Shown in pieces: positions 47,745 to 61,925 of a DNA stretch of 64,000 bases. The stretch is taken from contig OZ025885.1 of NCBI GenBank assembly GCA_964019415.1, positions 6,291,444 to 6,355,443 on the forward strand. Reading direction: 5' to 3'. The translations under genes were made by a program, and so were the position numbers. Position 1 is the stretch's first letter, and every line of letters begins with the position of its first letter. The notes under the pieces were generated by a model. That model made no database searches. It saw nothing but the letters and a program-made list of their open reading frames with translations, and was not told the DNA's origin. The stretch comes from Ianthella basta (taxonomy: Eukaryota > Porifera > Demospongiae > Verongiida > Ianthellidae).

Positions 47745-50700
47745 ATGGCGGTGCAACGCTGTGCGGTGTGTTCCTGCAGCGTGGCAAATCCTTCTTTTCG
47801 CAGGCGAATAGAAAGTAGCCCTCAGGTTCTCGCCTTTGCCAAGTCGGTCGGGCTTCGACTTGCAGAAACTGAAAGTAGCAACCAGTACGTGTGTCGAACG
47901 TGCTTTTCCAAGCTGGAGAAAGGCAGCAAGGCGGAGGGGACACTCCGATCTACTGTTCAAGACATCCTACGTTGTGCTGGACAGCCGCATGACGTTTCTG
48001 TCTCAATCAGGAGCATAAGCTGCGATCAAGGTACCCAAACACAAACGGATCGCGAGGAAGAGCAGCGCGACAGTAACCAAGGTGAACAACTAGCCAGCTA
48101 CGCAGCTGACTAGGGCCTTTAATCAAATAGCTATAAAATAGCTAACTACGACTCGCACCTTTGTGCTTGCTGTGGTTTCTTCATATAGACAGCAAGACTC
48201 CTAGTCCTCGCAAAAAGAGAAGACTGCAGGACAGAGGTGTGTTCCTCACACCACCAGGTAGCAAGAAGAGGTGTCACAGAAAAAAGCTTTTCCAAGACAG
48301 TCCCATGGTGCAGGTTAGTAAAAAAGTTAGCAGCCCTTTCTGCCGTAAACATCTGACTGTGGTGTAATAAATAGCCTCTATGCATTAATGCATTTAGGTA
48401 GCTGTAACTGCTAAAGGCAAAGTGAGGCGATTTCGTGTTCAGAGCAAGTATAAGAGACTGGTGATGTCTACTCGCTACAACAAATCTCCCTATACTGCAC
48501 GTGTTATGCTTCGCAATAGCCCTCTAAGAAGACCAGTTGTGAGAAGCATTTGCAGCATCATTCGAAGGGAGGTCCACCAACTTTGTTCAATGAAGTATGG
48601 AGCATCTGTCCTTCGCGGTACTTCATCAGCAGCCCTCACTTCATTTTCATGGAGACCAGTTGTAAGAGAACTAAAAGCTCGTGCTCCTGTTCTCTATGAT
48701 GTTCTCAAGGCTGTGATTGCAAGACCAAAGAAATCAACAGATGCTAGTGCCATTGGCATCGCAGCAGCTGTCATGCTGAAAGCCAGAAACAGGTTCTTCT
48801 CATTTCCACAAGCTGTGACGTCAGTTCTTCTGTATGCTGGTCATTGCTCCAAGCAGGTTAGTGTGTCAAAATGTGTTTGTGAATAATACTTTGCTATTAA
48901 TGTTAATTATGCTATTTGTTTTAAATCTATCCAATAGGTATTTCATAGACTCAATCGTATTGGTCTATGTCTGAGCCACCGACAAACACTGAGGGTTGTT
49001 AGACAATTAGGAAATGATCATGATAGGGTGGTAAAGCAATGGAAGAGTGCACAGGAGTCAACTGGCTCTACAACCGAACCAAACTTGGAGGTCACTGAGA
49101 ATATCAGCAATTGGGAGGGTGAGAATGCAACAACTGAAGATGAGTCATTCTCCTCAACAGGTTAGGGGACAATTAAATGCATGATGTTGTCATTTATAGT
49201 TATATAATTTTTTGTAACATTGTGCAGAGGAAGAGAATCACACTGCCACATCGGATTCGGATTCAAGTGAATCTCGAGATCTGTTCACTTCCAGGCCCAT
49301 GGTGGCTAACACAAGTCAACAGCTGCAGTCATTTTCCTACACCATTGTAGGAGACAATGTTGACAAGACTGTTTCACCACGCTGTATGACCACTGACCAT
49401 CAGCGTCAGAGTCTACATTATTTCCATATGTATTGTGCAATGGATCGCATTGATTTTCGTCACCTGACAAATGATAAGCCAATTGCAGATGTATCCAGTC
49501 TCCCACTGTCAACCTTCCTTCCAAACTTGGAGGACAGCTCTGCTCTGCGTTCCAACTATGCTGTCCTGTTGGGTCGTGAAGTGGTGCAATCGCTTCCCTT
49601 CTTCAAGGACTTTGGTGAATACGTTCCAAGCCACATTCCTCATAAGTACAGTACAGAAATGAGCAGAAAGTCCACTGTGGTAAGTTGAAAAAACACTTAT
49701 ACGAATATTATATGCAAAGAACATCATCTATATAGAATGATATATAATGTTAGATGCATGCATGTGTATGCTTGCACATGCAGGTGCCTTTGGGTGTTAT
49801 ACCTAACAATGAGCAAGTCACTGATGAGATGGTGTCAATTCTGGAGCATCTGCACCAGTACGTCCCTGTTGTGAAACATGGAGACTGCGCGGAGACGTAT
49901 TCACCAATTGCCTTTGGTGGAGATCAACTCACAGCAGCCAGAGCTTTGACAGCAAAGAAAGTGCGAGTTACCAGCCATGGTAAGGCAGCTTTGCGAGGAC
50001 TTGTACCCTACTGTGCAGATTGGCATGCAAAGGTTAACTTCATTCAGGTTAGTGCCATGTAGGCATAATTATGCACAATTAGTATGAATTTAAAATAAAC
50101 ATTAGTTTCAATGTATTGTTGGTTACATCACCTTTACAGATCATGTGGCTTCGACTGTATAAGGGAGGATCTAGCATGGAAGGAGGGACCCTACAACAGC
50201 TGCGAAACTTAATTGGACGTCGCAACATTGGCTCGGAGACTGATGTCAAGGGACATGTCAATGAGATTGAAGACTTCCTTGAACTTGTTATCAGGTGCCA
50301 CCTGATAGAAGCGACCCTACACTTTTTTGCCATGCGCAACACAACTGATACACCACATGCCAACACCTTCCCTCCTGGCTTTGCGTCTCTTCCATTTCAC
50401 AAAAGGAAAGAGCTATTTTTTGATCGACTGCTTCGTATTATTGATAGATATGTCATTCCCAAGCAGTTCCTTCTGGAGCAGTCACAACAGCTACAGCAAC
50501 CATCACCAGAAGATGTCCATAGGAATCCCCACTTCCAGCGTGTCACTCATGAGCACATGTATGGTGTAGCTCCTCCCCCCCCAGGGACAGCAACACGTCA
50601 TCTGCCATCGACAATCCAAGAAGCACTAGATCATCCAGAGGCTCCTCAATCCATCCAATGCACATCCGTGGATGGAGTCTTTGCATATGCATCTGCCGTT

Positions 50701-51342
50701 TTGAATGATGGGCTCCTACTACTGGAGTTCAAAGATGCCATTAGAGAGGGAGATGGCCAACGAATTCTACGCTGCTGGAAAGCTTTTTTGCTTTATTTTC
50801 ATTTTGCAAGGCATCATAACTATGCCAATGAAGCTGTAAGGATGCTGTCTGCTGTCTATGCATTGGCAACACCAAGGGTTGCTGCTCAGATAACCTGGAG
50901 CCGTGTGATCAACACAAGGGGCCTTGCTGGGCATAACATCCCAGTTGACTTACACAATGAGCACCTCAATAGAGCCTTGAAGCAAGCTGTTTCAGGCCTG
51001 GGTGCAAACATTGCCAAGCAAACCATTCTGCAGTGTGGTCGAAGCCTAGATGGTCTCCTTAAAGTCAACAAGTCATTTGACGAAGAGCATGGCATACACC
51101 CTGTTTCCTTGGAGCACAGTTCACCATCATTGGCTAAAGATCAAAAGCTAATTATGGATCAACTTTCACGTTCCCGCGTATTTGACTATGTTCCAGGACG
51201 TGATCATCGGTCATTCCACGGAATCAAGCCCAATGCTGCACAGAAGGTGGACCTGACAAAGCTGTCAGAATGGATACGGCAGAAACAATCTGCCCTGCAA
51301 GCAGAACAGAACGTATCTAGGCTGTTCAAGCATCACTGTTAA
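47745..51342 (+). CDS. Transposase-like protein with N-terminal zinc finger, 1003 aa
   Basis: Seven exons join in frame: 47745-48030, 48189-48313, 48398-48856, 48938-49160, 49228-49679, 49784-50047, 50140-51342. They total 3012 nt, i.e. 1003 codons plus stop, all with GT/AG sites. The N-terminus has paired Cys motifs (CAVCSCSVANP and YVCRTCFSKLE), a probable DNA-binding zinc finger, then a basic patch PRKKRRL. The core has VGDNVDK, FGGDQLTAAR and DWHAKVNF, spaced acidic residues that would suit a DDE-like nuclease, and a long helical C-terminal part with ITWSRVINTRGLAGHN. From memory this is the DUF6589-type protein family, but no search was run. Role inferred from its position in a TIR element: it cuts and joins the element's ends. 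The start ATG follows the TIR region by about 70 bp. Confidence 0.8.
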
Positions 51343-51367
51343 TTCCAACAAATTAACCTTAAAATAG

Positions 51368-53313
<1,946 letters not shown>

Positions 53314-53544
53314 CTCGCTGCTAGCATAGATCTATGCTGCTAGGTAGGTATGAACGCCAGAGGTGAATGTTATGCATAACATGCCAGTAATGAGCTGTTG
53401 TGTAATCTGATTGGCCAGCACACATTCCTGCTGGGAATGGACTTCCGGGCCCAAGAAAGTCGACCATAGTCGCCAGACCACCTTTTCGGGCCATTGCAAA
53501 ATGGCGGCCGGAAGTGGGCTGGGGACGAGACTAGGTCTGGCGAC

Positions 53545-54312
53545 CAGGGGGGGTCGGACAAGGTCCTGCGATTGCGCAATACCAGCACCTCAATAATTGC
53601 ATTCCTGACATTTCAATCGCGTATCCATATGTTAGCTGACCGTGCTCCAAGGCCGAATGTGCATACCCTGAGCCATGGCAGGGCCTTGTACTGCATTCGC
53701 GCCCCTGGTATGACCCGTACGTACGTAGCCAAGGAGCCATACGGTGGATTGGGCTTAATTGTCTGACGGCTTTCACGATTTAGTTTTGCAAGTTATTGCA
53801 GCGTTTCCTGAGGATTGCCAGCACGCTTAAGCCATTTCTAGCATCCCTGCTATCGAATGTGACAAATCGTGTACAGAACCAAGACGATTGCAAGGACGTG
53901 GCTGCCGATTGCACTCCCATTGCAGAAGCAGTCAACCAGAGTTACCTATCAGTCTTGCAGTCCTGAAGTGACCAATGAAGACTCGCTACCAGCTTCTAAG
54001 GAGTCACTTCCACAGGAGCACTTGCTCGGTACTCCAGACTAGGCTTCATCTGCCTCGTAGCCAGCAGCAGCGAACACTCGTACACCGGTGTTGGAAAATG
54101 CTCGCAAAACCTACCTAGATGCTGGGGAAGGGCGGGGAAGGGTCCATTTTCTAATAGCCCTTGTCCAACTGTGTGCTCAGAAGCAAAGAAACAAGCGATG
54201 CGACGTGTTTCTCGAAATATGTCTGCTCTTTGCTAGTATAGGTAAAATACACAGTAAAGAGCAGCCGCGTCGGCCATTTTGCGGACACACGTGACCTTGA
54301 CCGACCCCCCTT
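53545..54312. mobile_element. About 770-bp TIR element (CAGGGGGGGTCGG) inserted beside the helicase transposon
   Basis: Left end CAGGGGGGGTCGGACAAGGT; right end is the inverse of AAGGGGGGTCGGTCAAGGT. GTCTGGCGAC flanks both sides (53535-53544 and 54313-54322), so an 8- to 10-bp TSD is likely. No transposase was recognised inside. Confidence 0.75.
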
Positions 54313-54480
54313 GTCTGGCGACTATGGTCGACTTTCTTGGGCCCGGAAGTCCATTCTCAGCAGGAATGTGTGCTGGCCAATCAGATTACACAACAGCTCA
54401 TTAGTGGCATGTTATGCATAACATTCACACCTCTGGCGTTCACACCTACCTAGCAGCATAGATCTATGCTAACAGCGAGA

Positions 54481-54697
54481 TGGCAGCTTCGATGGGAGAA
54501 GTGAGCTTCCCAAGATTGGGCGCAAGGCTACCTTCGGCCGCAGTGAACAGTGCTATTCTGGAAGCATACGTAATACCGGGCTACGAGAAGCCCACAGATC
54601 CGGAAGAGGCGATTTTGAACTTCTTAAAGGGACGCGACGTCTTCGTTTTCCTCCCAACAGGGGCGGGCAAGTCTCTCTGCTTCGCCACTCTTCCCAC
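54481..54697 (+). pseudogene. 5' fragment of the RecQ-type helicase gene in the derivative
   Basis: MAASMGEV, LGARLPSAAVNSAILEAYV and FLPTGAGKSLCFATLP match the start of the complete helicase through motif I. Similarity then stops at the deletion junction near 54697. Confidence 0.88.
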
Positions 54698-54893
54698 CAC
54701 CTTGCTGCCTTTCTCCAGCTTGGAAAAACACGTTCGACACACGTACTGGTTACTACTTCCAGTTTCTGCAAGTCGAAGCCCGATCGTACACTTGGCAAAG
54801 GCGAGAACCTGGGCGCTACTCTCTATTCGCCTGCAATAAGGAGGATTTGCCACGCTGCAGGAACACAGCACAGCGTGGCACCTCCATCTTGCC
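54698..54893 (-). pseudogene. 5' fragment of the transposase-like gene in the derivative
   Basis: The minus strand encodes CSCSVANP, RRIESSAQVLAFAK, GLRLAETGSSNQYVCRTCFS and KLEKGSK, the zinc-finger exon of the complete element, joined at the deletion point directly to the helicase fragment in the opposite orientation. One extra residue disturbs the first Cys pair. Confidence 0.85.
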
Positions 54894-55737
54894 CGTACAA
54901 ATTTCACACCTCGCTGTTCCCACCAGTGTTACGTAATCAGAACTGGCTTCCAGGCCCAAGAAAGTCGACCATAGTCGCCAGACCACCTTTTCGGGCCATT
55001 GCAAAATGGCGGCCGGAAGTGGGCTGGGGACGAGACTAGTCCGTTACGGTCCGTAAATTATACCGAACCCCCTTGTACCGCGTGGCATCATAGTTCCTCC
55101 CCGCCTAGGCGAACACCAGCTGCAGGCTAGTGGTCAGTCTGGTCTATGGTCTGGTCCTTCATCTGCATTCCAATTTCAGCGGTTGGCGACAATGGCTGGT
55201 AGAGTGGATACCTTCAGCAACGACGAGTGAGCGAGGACCGTGTGTTCTGGTGTCTCTTGTTGTTGCCCCTTCTTTTATACGTAGGTAAGGTAAGGGCGCC
55301 TAATTACGGTCGGTTCCTAATTGCGGACGTTGTATTTCTTAGCTCCTTTCCGACGAATGGCGAGTTACAAATCAACCACTTGGTGCGTACGAGCCAAACA
55401 AGGGTTAGGGTTGGTGCAAACAATGCTTAACTCACTTAAGCACGCTGTGTAGGGTGTGCAAGTCCGCTGTTTCAGGAAGCACCGACACTCACCTTCCCAG
55501 CAACGCCGAAAATATCTTCGAAATTGGACAAGGAGCCGCAGTAGTGCCCTCGCCTACGTTGCCTAGTGCTTGCGGAAGCTATCGAGCAGCTGCACTGATC
55601 ACCTTGCTGATCTCTATACACTAGTTAGCGGCAGCCCCTAAGCGCCCAGGCGCTTATCAGCTATTAATAATTGTTCACGAAGTGACTTGGTGCGTGTGAC
55701 ATTACGTAACCTATGGCGCCAAATTTGAAACCAAATA

Positions 55738-57855
55738 ATGGCAACAAAAGCTGGCAAATTGTCTAAGGAGAGGAAGGAAAGGGTGGAAGCAGCTAAGATT
55801 GCGGTGGAAGCAAAGGAGCTGAGCTTGAGGGTGGATGAAGAGAGATTTGGTGTTCCAAGAAGCACTATTCACGACCATGTATCATGCAAATACTCTAGAA
55901 TTGGAGCTGGACGACCCCCAATTTTGACCAAGGAGGAAGAGAAGAGTATTGTCAGATCCTGTGAAGTAGTAGCCCAGTCAGGCTTTGGCCTTGATCGCTT
56001 CATGGTGGGCACAGTAGTCCATGACTACCTTGTGTCACAGGAGAGAGTGACCCCCTTCAAAGATGGGGTTCCTGGAAAGAAGTGGTGGAAGGGATTTCTA
56101 CAGTGTTGGCCATGCCTATCTGAAAGGAAGCCACAGCACTTTCCAACCAACCGGGCTCGGGCATCCACACCGTAAGTGATGGACAAGTACTTCCAAAACC
56201 TGCAGGTAACTACAAATAGGTGCTACTTGTGCATGTATAAAAATAGTGTTAGTTAGTATACTGTCTAAAAGAATAAGAATGTAAAAGTAACTACCTTGTG
56301 TCTAAATAGGAACTTTTCCGGAAGCATAAACTGGACAGGATGACTCCGAGTGAACGAGGAAGGCGCATTTGGAACTGCGATGAGACAGGCTGTTGCATCA
56401 CGGAAAATCATCGCACGAAGGGGGGATAAGAATGTTCATGAAACGGGAGGGGGCAGCGGCAGGGATTACGTCACGGTTCTAGCTGGTGGATCGACCATTG
56501 GAGAGAGGTTGCCTCCCTACATCGTGTACAAGGGGAAAAATCTACAAGCAACTCACACTCAAGGTGGTCCCCTAGGTACACATTACTCCATGTCAGACTC
56601 AGGATGGATGAAGGCTGGATATTTTCTAGAATGGTTCCACAAGATCTTCCTTCCAGCAGTTGAAGGCATGTGACACACAGGTCCTGTCATTCTATTTCTT
56701 GATGGGCACCAGTCACACACATCTCTTGCTCTGATTGAGGAGGCAAAGGAGAAGGGCGTTATCCTGTATGTTTTCCCTCCACACACCACCCATCTTCTCC
56801 AGCCACTTGATGTGGCGGTTTATGGACCTCTGAAGCTGGTGTGGTCACAGGTTTTGAAGGTGTTCAAGTTGAAGACCATGGCAGTGAAAGTGGACAAGGC
56901 AGCCTTTCCATCCATGGTTGCCCAAATGTGGGAAAGGGTTCTTCTGCCTGGGCATCTCATAGCAGGGTTCCGGGCAACTGGGCTTCACCCCTTGTCTCGA
57001 GATGCCATTCCAGCTGCCAAACTGCAAACGTCGGCTCCTTTCCTAGATTCACCTCCATAGCCACCTCAACCTCACTCCCAACCAGCATCTGGCCAGCCAC
57101 CTCCAGCTTGCTCCCAACCAGCATCTGGCCATGCTTCTCAGCGACCTCAAACTCGCTCCCAACCAGCATCTGGCCATGCTTCTCAGCAACCTCAAACTCG
57201 CTCCCGATCAGCATCTGGCCATGCTTCTCAGTCACCTCCAACTCACTCCCAACCAGCATCTGGCTATGCTTCTCAGCGGCCTCCAACTCGCTCCCAATCA
57301 GCATCTGGCCATGCTTCTCAACGATCTCCAGCTCCCTCCCAATCAGCATTTGGTCATGCTTCTCAGCGACCTCATTCCCAGTCACAGCCACAATCTGCAA
57401 CTCCAGTGTCCATCAACATTGTCAGGTTCTTCGGAAATCTGTTTGTTTCAACAAAGAGTACTGTCACAGTGCAGGCTGGAGGCCAGAGAAGAGCAGAGCC
57501 CAGACATTATGGAGAAGCATTGACTGAGGAGGAGGTTATGGAATGCATACGTGAGCAAGATGAAAGAAGAAAAGAGCGTGCAGCAAAGAAGGGCAAGGCA
57601 GGTGGAAAGAAGAAGACCCACACAAATGGAAGACAGGCTGGAAAAGGCAAGAAGACCAACGAAGATGAGAACATTTGCCAGGGGTGTGAAGGGCATTTTG
57701 ATGATGATGATGAGGAATCACAGGAGGCTTGGATTGGTTGTGATGAGAGAGGCTGCTGGAGGTGGTTCCACTATTGGTGTGCGGGACAGCTGGATGTGCC
57801 CGATCCTAAACTGAAGTGGATTTGTCCAGTTTGTACAGCTACAGAAAACAGCTAG
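55738..57855 (+). pseudogene. Pogo/jerky-like transposase with C-terminal PHD finger, inactivated
   Basis: The N-terminal helix-turn-helix (LRVDEERFGVPRSTIHDHV, psq type) and a CENP-B-like block lie in exon 55738-56205, followed by an intron to 56310. DDE core: NCDETGC (first Asp), then SDSGWM near 56595, LFLDGHQSH (second Asp) and FPPHTTHLLQPLDV. After the core come six units of about 15 residues (QPASGHASQ-type) and a Lys-rich segment. A PHD finger closes the protein: ICQGC, WIGCDERGC, WFHYWC, ICPVC. Lesions: TAA at 56173, a frameshift near 56395, TGA at 56671 and TAG at 57058. The last two are single substitutions in an otherwise open frame. The family cuts and pastes DNA at TA. Confidence 0.85.
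57098..57375 (+). repeat. 45-bp coding minisatellite in the pogo-like transposase
   Basis: Six units of the type CAACCAGCATCTGGCCATGC plus variable sequence, each 15 codons, between the DDE core and the PHD finger. Confidence 0.88.
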
Positions 57856-58249
57856 CTAGCTAACCATGCAGTTTTTCACTCGTGATTATGATACTTACTG
57901 ATGATTATGATGCCAATTGTAATTTTCTTTCCATTTACAACTGTACATTTTCCTTTATTACCTTTCCTTTTCCCTTTTGCGCCATTTTTTTAATCCATTT
58001 ACCGTGTCAGAGCTGATTTGGGGAATAGTCCAAAATTAGGCGCCCTCTGCGTATAATTAGCGCCACCACCACCAAGGATGTTGTCGCTTCGCTCTCGTGT
58101 TTCGTACAGTGATACGTGTTCAAATGGACATCGCAAGAAGGAGTATAACTGAGGTAAGTAAAGGTACCCTGTGTTTCACATTGTCCCATATAGTGGCGTT
58201 GGTAGAAGACAAAACTCCAAAATCAGTCCAGAATTAGGTGCCCTTACCT

Positions 58250-58466
58250 TACAGCTGTTTGCTACTGCTTAGCATGCAGCTATGTACACGTAACCAGCCA
58301 GCTAGCTAGTTCTGTAGGACGTAACTATGTACGCATGTCTAAGCTCTGGTGGTATTGCCAGAGCTACCAAGTCCAGTGGCGGATCTAGCCCAACCTTTGA
58401 GGGGGGGGGGGGGGGGGGGGCTGAGCACTTTTATTAGTTAAGGTAAATGGGGGTAGGGCGTGGCAT
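58250..58466. other. Spacer with poly-G tract
   Basis: Poly-G run of about 19 bases at 58403-58421. No gene. Confidence 0.5.
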
Positions 58467-61400
58467 CTATTTTGGGATACCATGAATAATGGGATGCCCA
58501 TTCTCAGCCGTACGAAGGCCAATTGTCACCATTCTTGGACCGTTTAAAGCGCTCGCGAAGCAAACATGATGCACCTGTCTAGAGCTGCATTGGCACTTCC
58601 TACGAAGAGTAACAGCTGAAAATGCCAAGTGTCCCGAAAAATATATTTTGGGACAGTTGGCATGTATTTCAGGACACTAGCTCACACATCGCGAGACGAG
58701 AGCATCGCTTCGCGTTTACTTGCTAGGTGATTGGGCACACTCAAGCCCTGGTCACAGCAGCAGTTTCGAATCAAGGCGCTTTATCTCTACTAAGCCACAG
58801 CCGCGGAGAACAGCAGGCGCTGGGTAGTCTCGCATAGCCAGACCGCTTCTCCCCTCCATTTTATATTATGACGTCATCGGTCGAGGAGAAGGGTCTGGTA
58901 CATTGCCTATGCGCCGCTTGTGCAGAGACCCCCCCCCGGAACTAGGGGGTGATAATTGCATTCTATGCCCACGCGTTACCAGGCAACCGCCCACCCACAA
59001 CTACCGGTGTTGCACAAGCCGTGGCAATGGAATGGCTTCTTACAATAACACAGACAAGCTATACAAATCATAGAGACAAATTCAATAAAGGACAATGTAA
59101 ATGTTCCCTTTTTGCAGGAATGGCTGGCACTGTGCCATTTCTCGTTGCTGGCATAGTTCAGCCTCTTCAATCTCGCACAGTGCAATCCAAGTGCAACACT
59201 GTGGTGAGTGTGCCTTTCCTTGCCCAGGCTCAACGCCTTCCAACATATAGGGGTTATAGTGCCACCAGCGTTGATAAGGCATACGAAGCCGTATTCTCAG
59301 GGGGGATGAGCTTGAGAAATGCTGCAGAGGAATATGGCATTCCTCAGTCCACCCTGCTGCAAAAGTGCAGGGCAAGGTAGCCCTTCATGTGAAAAGTGAT
59401 GCTAAAACGCACCTCACTGGTGAAGAGGAAAGTAAATTGGTGGAATTCATTGCTGGGTGTGCCTCGGTTGGCTATGCCAAGTCACATAAAGAGGTGCAAG
59501 CAATTGCAAAACAAATTGCGGCATGCAGGAACCCACAAGTACAACTCACCAAAGGGTGGTGGGATCCTTTCAAGGGGAGACACCCTGAAGTAACACTCCA
59601 GCAAGCTGAGCCACTATCATATGCCAGGGCAGTGGCGACAGATCCTGCAATAATCACAAAGTACTTTGATGTACTTGAAGACACCTTGAGCACAAGTGGT
59701 CTGGTTGATAAACCAGGCCAAATATTCAACTGTGATGAGACAGGCCTTCCCCTGCAGTGCAACCCTCCAAAAATAGTAGCCTTGACAACTCCCCCATTAC
59801 GTCTGGCGAGAAAGCACAGATGACAATCTTGGCCTGTGCTAGTGCGAGCGGATACTCAATTCCACCAATGGTGGTCTTTGATCGCAAACACTTACAAATG
59901 GATATGACCAGAAATGAGGTTCCGGGGACATTCTACAGGCTCAGCAACAGTGGGTGGATGGATGCTGAATTATTTGAAGAATGGTTCAAAGAGTCTAGTG
60001 ACCCACGATATGCACTCTGGCTAGAAACATTCTATCCACAAACCACAGCTGCACGTGATGGAGTGCTGGAAGTCCTCTTGAAGCGTCCTACACCGCCTGC
60101 CCAGTACACGGTGAAGAGCAACCCTATGTGCAGCTGTGTGCTAACAAGCGATCAGTGCATACAGGAAATGGAGGAGAAGCAAGAAGCGAATAGTAGAAAA
60201 ATTGAGGAGAAAGAAGAGAAGAGGAGAGTGCGCAAGAGGAAGAAGGAGGAAAAGGAGATTGCACGAGCATCAAAAGAGAAGGAAAAGGAGATTGCACGAC
60301 CATCAAAGAAGAAGGAAAAAGGAGGTTGCACAAGCATCAAAGAAGAAGGGACAAGGTAACTTTTACTAATACAATGTTTCAATTAAATGCATCAAAAGAA
60401 AATCTTAACAGGAAGTCTATCTTTTTCTGCAGGACAAGAAACCACTATATACAGCCAGACCCCAAGAAGCAGAGACTACATCAACATCCATGCAGCCTGC
60501 AACCTTTACTGCAGCAGAGGTAGCAACCTTTAGGCGACGGCTAGAGGAGGATTATGATTTGCCAGATCCTTGTTACCTGCATTGGCTTGCGAGTGTAGGT
60601 GACAGTTGCAGTCATAATCCACAATAAGAGGAAGCAGCAAACTCCTCATTCCAGGATGGCACATGTGCACACTCAAGGGCCAGAAAATGGATTGGCTGTG
60701 ATAAGTGTCCATTGTGGTACCATTGCATATGTGTAGGGGTACCACACAAGAAGGCAAATTTCATCACATTCACATGTGTTCACAGTGTTACACTGTAGAC
60801 AAGGTGTAACCACATTTCTGTACTGCTGTAGCCCACATAACCTTGTGCGCTGTACATGTAACCTATTATACCTATATTATACCTATTATATTATACCTAT
60901 TATATATATACCAACTCTTGGTTTACCAAGACAATGCTGGCATACATATTTAGCTTCTAGGGTGTATGAAATTGAAAGAAAGTAGATAGTAGAGAGGAAG
61001 ACTAGGTCTCCACAATATTATATGGGCAGCTAGCTACAAATACCAGCAGCTCCAGGTGACAAAATATATTACCCAGCGGAGTTGACATCAAGTGTCAATG
61101 ACGGTTAATGCAGTGAAAGGGAAAATAAAGTAAAACAGTACAGAATATACCTGACAGAACAAATATATCTGACAGCGAGGTTCAGTAGATGGTTTGCCAT
61201 TCTGCACGTCACCATTTTGTCTACCTGACTTCCGTCGCGATCCATGTATAGGCCTAGCTATATTTTGTGTTGCTCTCACAGCACCGCAGCGATTTTGCTT
61301 TCAACATCATGGCTCTGGACAGTACTTGAGCATAGTAGTGTATAGAGACTAGCGTACCTATGTTCCCATACTGTAGATTTGCCAGGTGCCACACTTTGCG

Positions 61401-61925
61401 ACGTACAAGCAGTGAAGAAGAGGGGGGGGGGGGGGGTAGAGCTCATCCATCACAAACGGAAAGGCACTGAAACTTAATACAAGGGAGTCAGCAAACTCGG
61501 GAAATGCCGATGGAGACAATGCAAGTCGCTAGACACGGCGAATGTGTGATCCACAGCTTTCTGATGTTGAAGGGGATGTCCCATTATTCATGACCCCAGC
61601 GCCTGCTGTTCTCCGCGGCCGTGCTTAGTAGAGATAAAGCGCCTTGATTCGAAACTGCTGCTGTGACCAGGGCTTGAGTGTGCCCAAACACCTAGCAAGT
61701 AAACGTGAAGCGATGCTCTCGTCTCGCGATGTGCTAGTGTCCTGGAATATATTTTTCGGGACATTTCGCATTTTCAGCTGTTACTCTTCGTAGGAAGTGC
61801 TAATGCAGCTCTAGGCTGGTGCATCATGTTTGCTTTGTGAGTGCTTTAAATGGTCCAAGAATGGTGACAATTGGCCTTCGTACGGCTGAGAACAGGCGTC
61901 CCATTATTCATGGTGTCCCAAATAG
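58467..61925. mobile_element. Long-armed inverted-repeat element containing a transposase-PHD relic
   Basis: Arms 58467-58826 and about 61594-61925 are inverted copies of about 340 bp (GTACGAAGGCCAATTGTCAC, CAAGCCCTGGTCACAGCAGC, AGAACAGCAGGCGCTGG and their inverses). The right arm is flanked by the direct repeat GTCCCATTATTCATG (61578-61592 and 61898-61912). The interior begins with a TAGTCTCGCATAGCC hairpin and ends with a poly-G tract (about 61418-61432). Confidence 0.75.
59201..60798 (+). pseudogene. Second pogo/jerky-like transposase-PHD relic
   Basis: The psq-type helix-turn-helix (GGMSLRNAAEEYGIPQSTLL) at about 59300 is followed by a frameshift near 59370. Next come a CENP-B-like block (LTKGWWDPFKGRHPEVTL), the first catalytic Asp in NCDETG near 59730, another frameshift near 59765, then MTILACASASG, LSNSGWM and LFEEWF. 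The region with the second Asp (DGH) is deleted. A Lys/Glu-rich coil at 60160-60350 and half a PHD finger (WIGCDKCPLWYHCICVGVP at about 60690) follow. The domain order is that of the 55738-57855 gene, but it is a different subfamily. Non-functional. Confidence 0.8.

Larger units (their letters stand above)
55288..58249. mobile_element. Pogo-like transposon, 2.96 kb, with TA target and PHD-bearing transposase
   Basis: The ends AGGTAAGGGCGCCTAATTA and the inverse of AGGTAAGGGCACCTAATTC are flanked by TA (55286-55287 and 58250-58251). A further subterminal copy of the AATTAGGCGCCCT block lies near 58035. It contains one transposase gene on the plus strand. Confidence 0.88.
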
